From contig JAUWLK010000152.1 in the NCBI GenBank assembly GCA_030613745.1, positions 1 through 6,729 on the forward strand: a DNA stretch of 6,729 nucleotides, in the 5' to 3' direction. Source of the DNA: Flavobacteriaceae bacterium (GTDB lineage: Bacteria; Bacteroidota; Bacteroidia; Flavobacteriales; Flavobacteriaceae). The notes below the pieces were generated by a model. The model worked only from the letters and a program-made list of their open reading frames with translations. It made no database searches and was not told the DNA's origin. This document shows positions 6,294 to 6,729 of this stretch, one piece after another. The position numbers and the translations under genes were made by a program. How positions within the stretch are numbered: the stretch's first letter is position 1; each line of letters begins with the position of its first letter.

Positions 6294-6729
6294 ATGTGTG
6301 GAACTTGTGGTTGCGGAAGTGAAGAAAACAGAGTAAGCATTCTAAATCCATTAGAAATAAATGATCATAAACATGATGATCACGAACACCACCACCTTCA
6401 TGATGATGGTCATTCTCACAGTCATGATCACAATCATAACCATACTCACGACCACCACCACAAAACAGTTTTAGAAGTTGAACAAGACATCTTGCAACAC
6501 AATGAAGTCATGGCTGCAAGAAACAAAGGCTATTTTGAAGCTAAAAATATATTTGCTTTAAATTTAGTAAGCTCTCCTGGTTCTGGTAAAACAGCTTTAT
6601 TAGAAAGAACCTTACAAGAATTAAAAGAAAAAATCACCTTTTATGTTATTGAAGGAGATCAGCAAACTTTAAATGATGCTAACAGAATAGCAGCAATTAA
6701 AATTCCCGTTATTCAAATAAATACAGGAA
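6294..6729 (+). CDS. hypB: Hydrogenase nickel-incorporation GTPase HypB, histidine-rich (partial, N-terminal part)
   Basis: The first 145 codons are present before the right edge. HypB is the SIMIBI-class GTPase that works with HypA to load nickel into hydrogenase. Seen: N-terminal metal motif CGTCGC (residues 2-7), the high-affinity nickel-site form also found in E. coli HypB; a histidine-rich stretch at residues 25-56 with 17 histidines, resembling the nickel-storing regions of rhizobial HypB proteins; P-loop SSPGSGKT (93-100); and EGDQQT (120-125), the switch region. The window stops at NTG, just before the expected GCH metal site of the G domain. The ATG at 6294 is fixed by the MCGTCGC start and lies 11 bp after hoxW, so it is part of the same operon. 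Having both the CxxCGC motif and a long His region suggests combined delivery and storage (inference). Confidence 0.96.
   Translation, partial: MCGTCGCGSEENRVSILNPLEINDHKHDDHEHHHLHDDGHSHSHDHNHNHTHDHHHKTVLEVEQDILQHNEVMAARNKGYFEAKNIFALNLVSSPGSGKTALLERTLQELKEKITFYVIEGDQQTLNDANRIAAIKIPVIQINTG

Overview
This is an AT-rich, gene-dense hydrogenase locus. The organism is most likely a member of the Bacteroidota. The support is base composition, the near absence of Shine-Dalgarno sequences, A-rich stretches before the start codons, and a perfect match to the Bacteroidota -7 promoter element (TAnnTTTG) in front of the main operon. This is inference from style; no taxonomic marker gene is present.

Left side, minus strand (1-443): the N-terminal part of the small subunit of a membrane-bound uptake [NiFe]-hydrogenase. 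It has a Tat signal and a CTCC motif carrying the extra cysteine typical of oxygen-tolerant group 1d enzymes. It runs off the left edge. A 226-bp divergent control region (444-669) holds a perfect ATGAT-N4-ATCAT palindrome of CRP/FNR type and a weaker CRP-like site.

Plus strand: hypA (670-1011, nickel insertion) comes first. It is followed by a 175-bp gap with a 24-bp perfect inverted repeat placed about 41 bp upstream of the predicted transcription start. Next come the genes of a soluble NAD(H)-linked (group 3d, Hox-type) hydrogenase: hoxF (1187-3010), a hoxU-hoxY gene (3003-4268), hoxH (4348-5802) and a hoxW-like maturation endopeptidase (5827-6282). The histidine-rich hypB (from 6294) runs off the right edge.

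How they fit together: HoxH (NiFe site) and the HoxY half (proximal [4Fe-4S]) oxidise or evolve H2. Electrons pass through the HoxU half to HoxF (FMN, NAD+). HypA and HypB deliver nickel and HoxW trims the HoxH C-terminus, after which the enzyme is active. The maturation proteins probably also serve the neighbouring membrane-bound hydrogenase.

The most unusual observation is that HoxU and HoxY, normally separate polypeptides on opposite sides of the diaphorase/hydrogenase boundary, are encoded as one continuous 421-residue protein. There is no internal ATG, GTG or TTG from which HoxY could be made alone.
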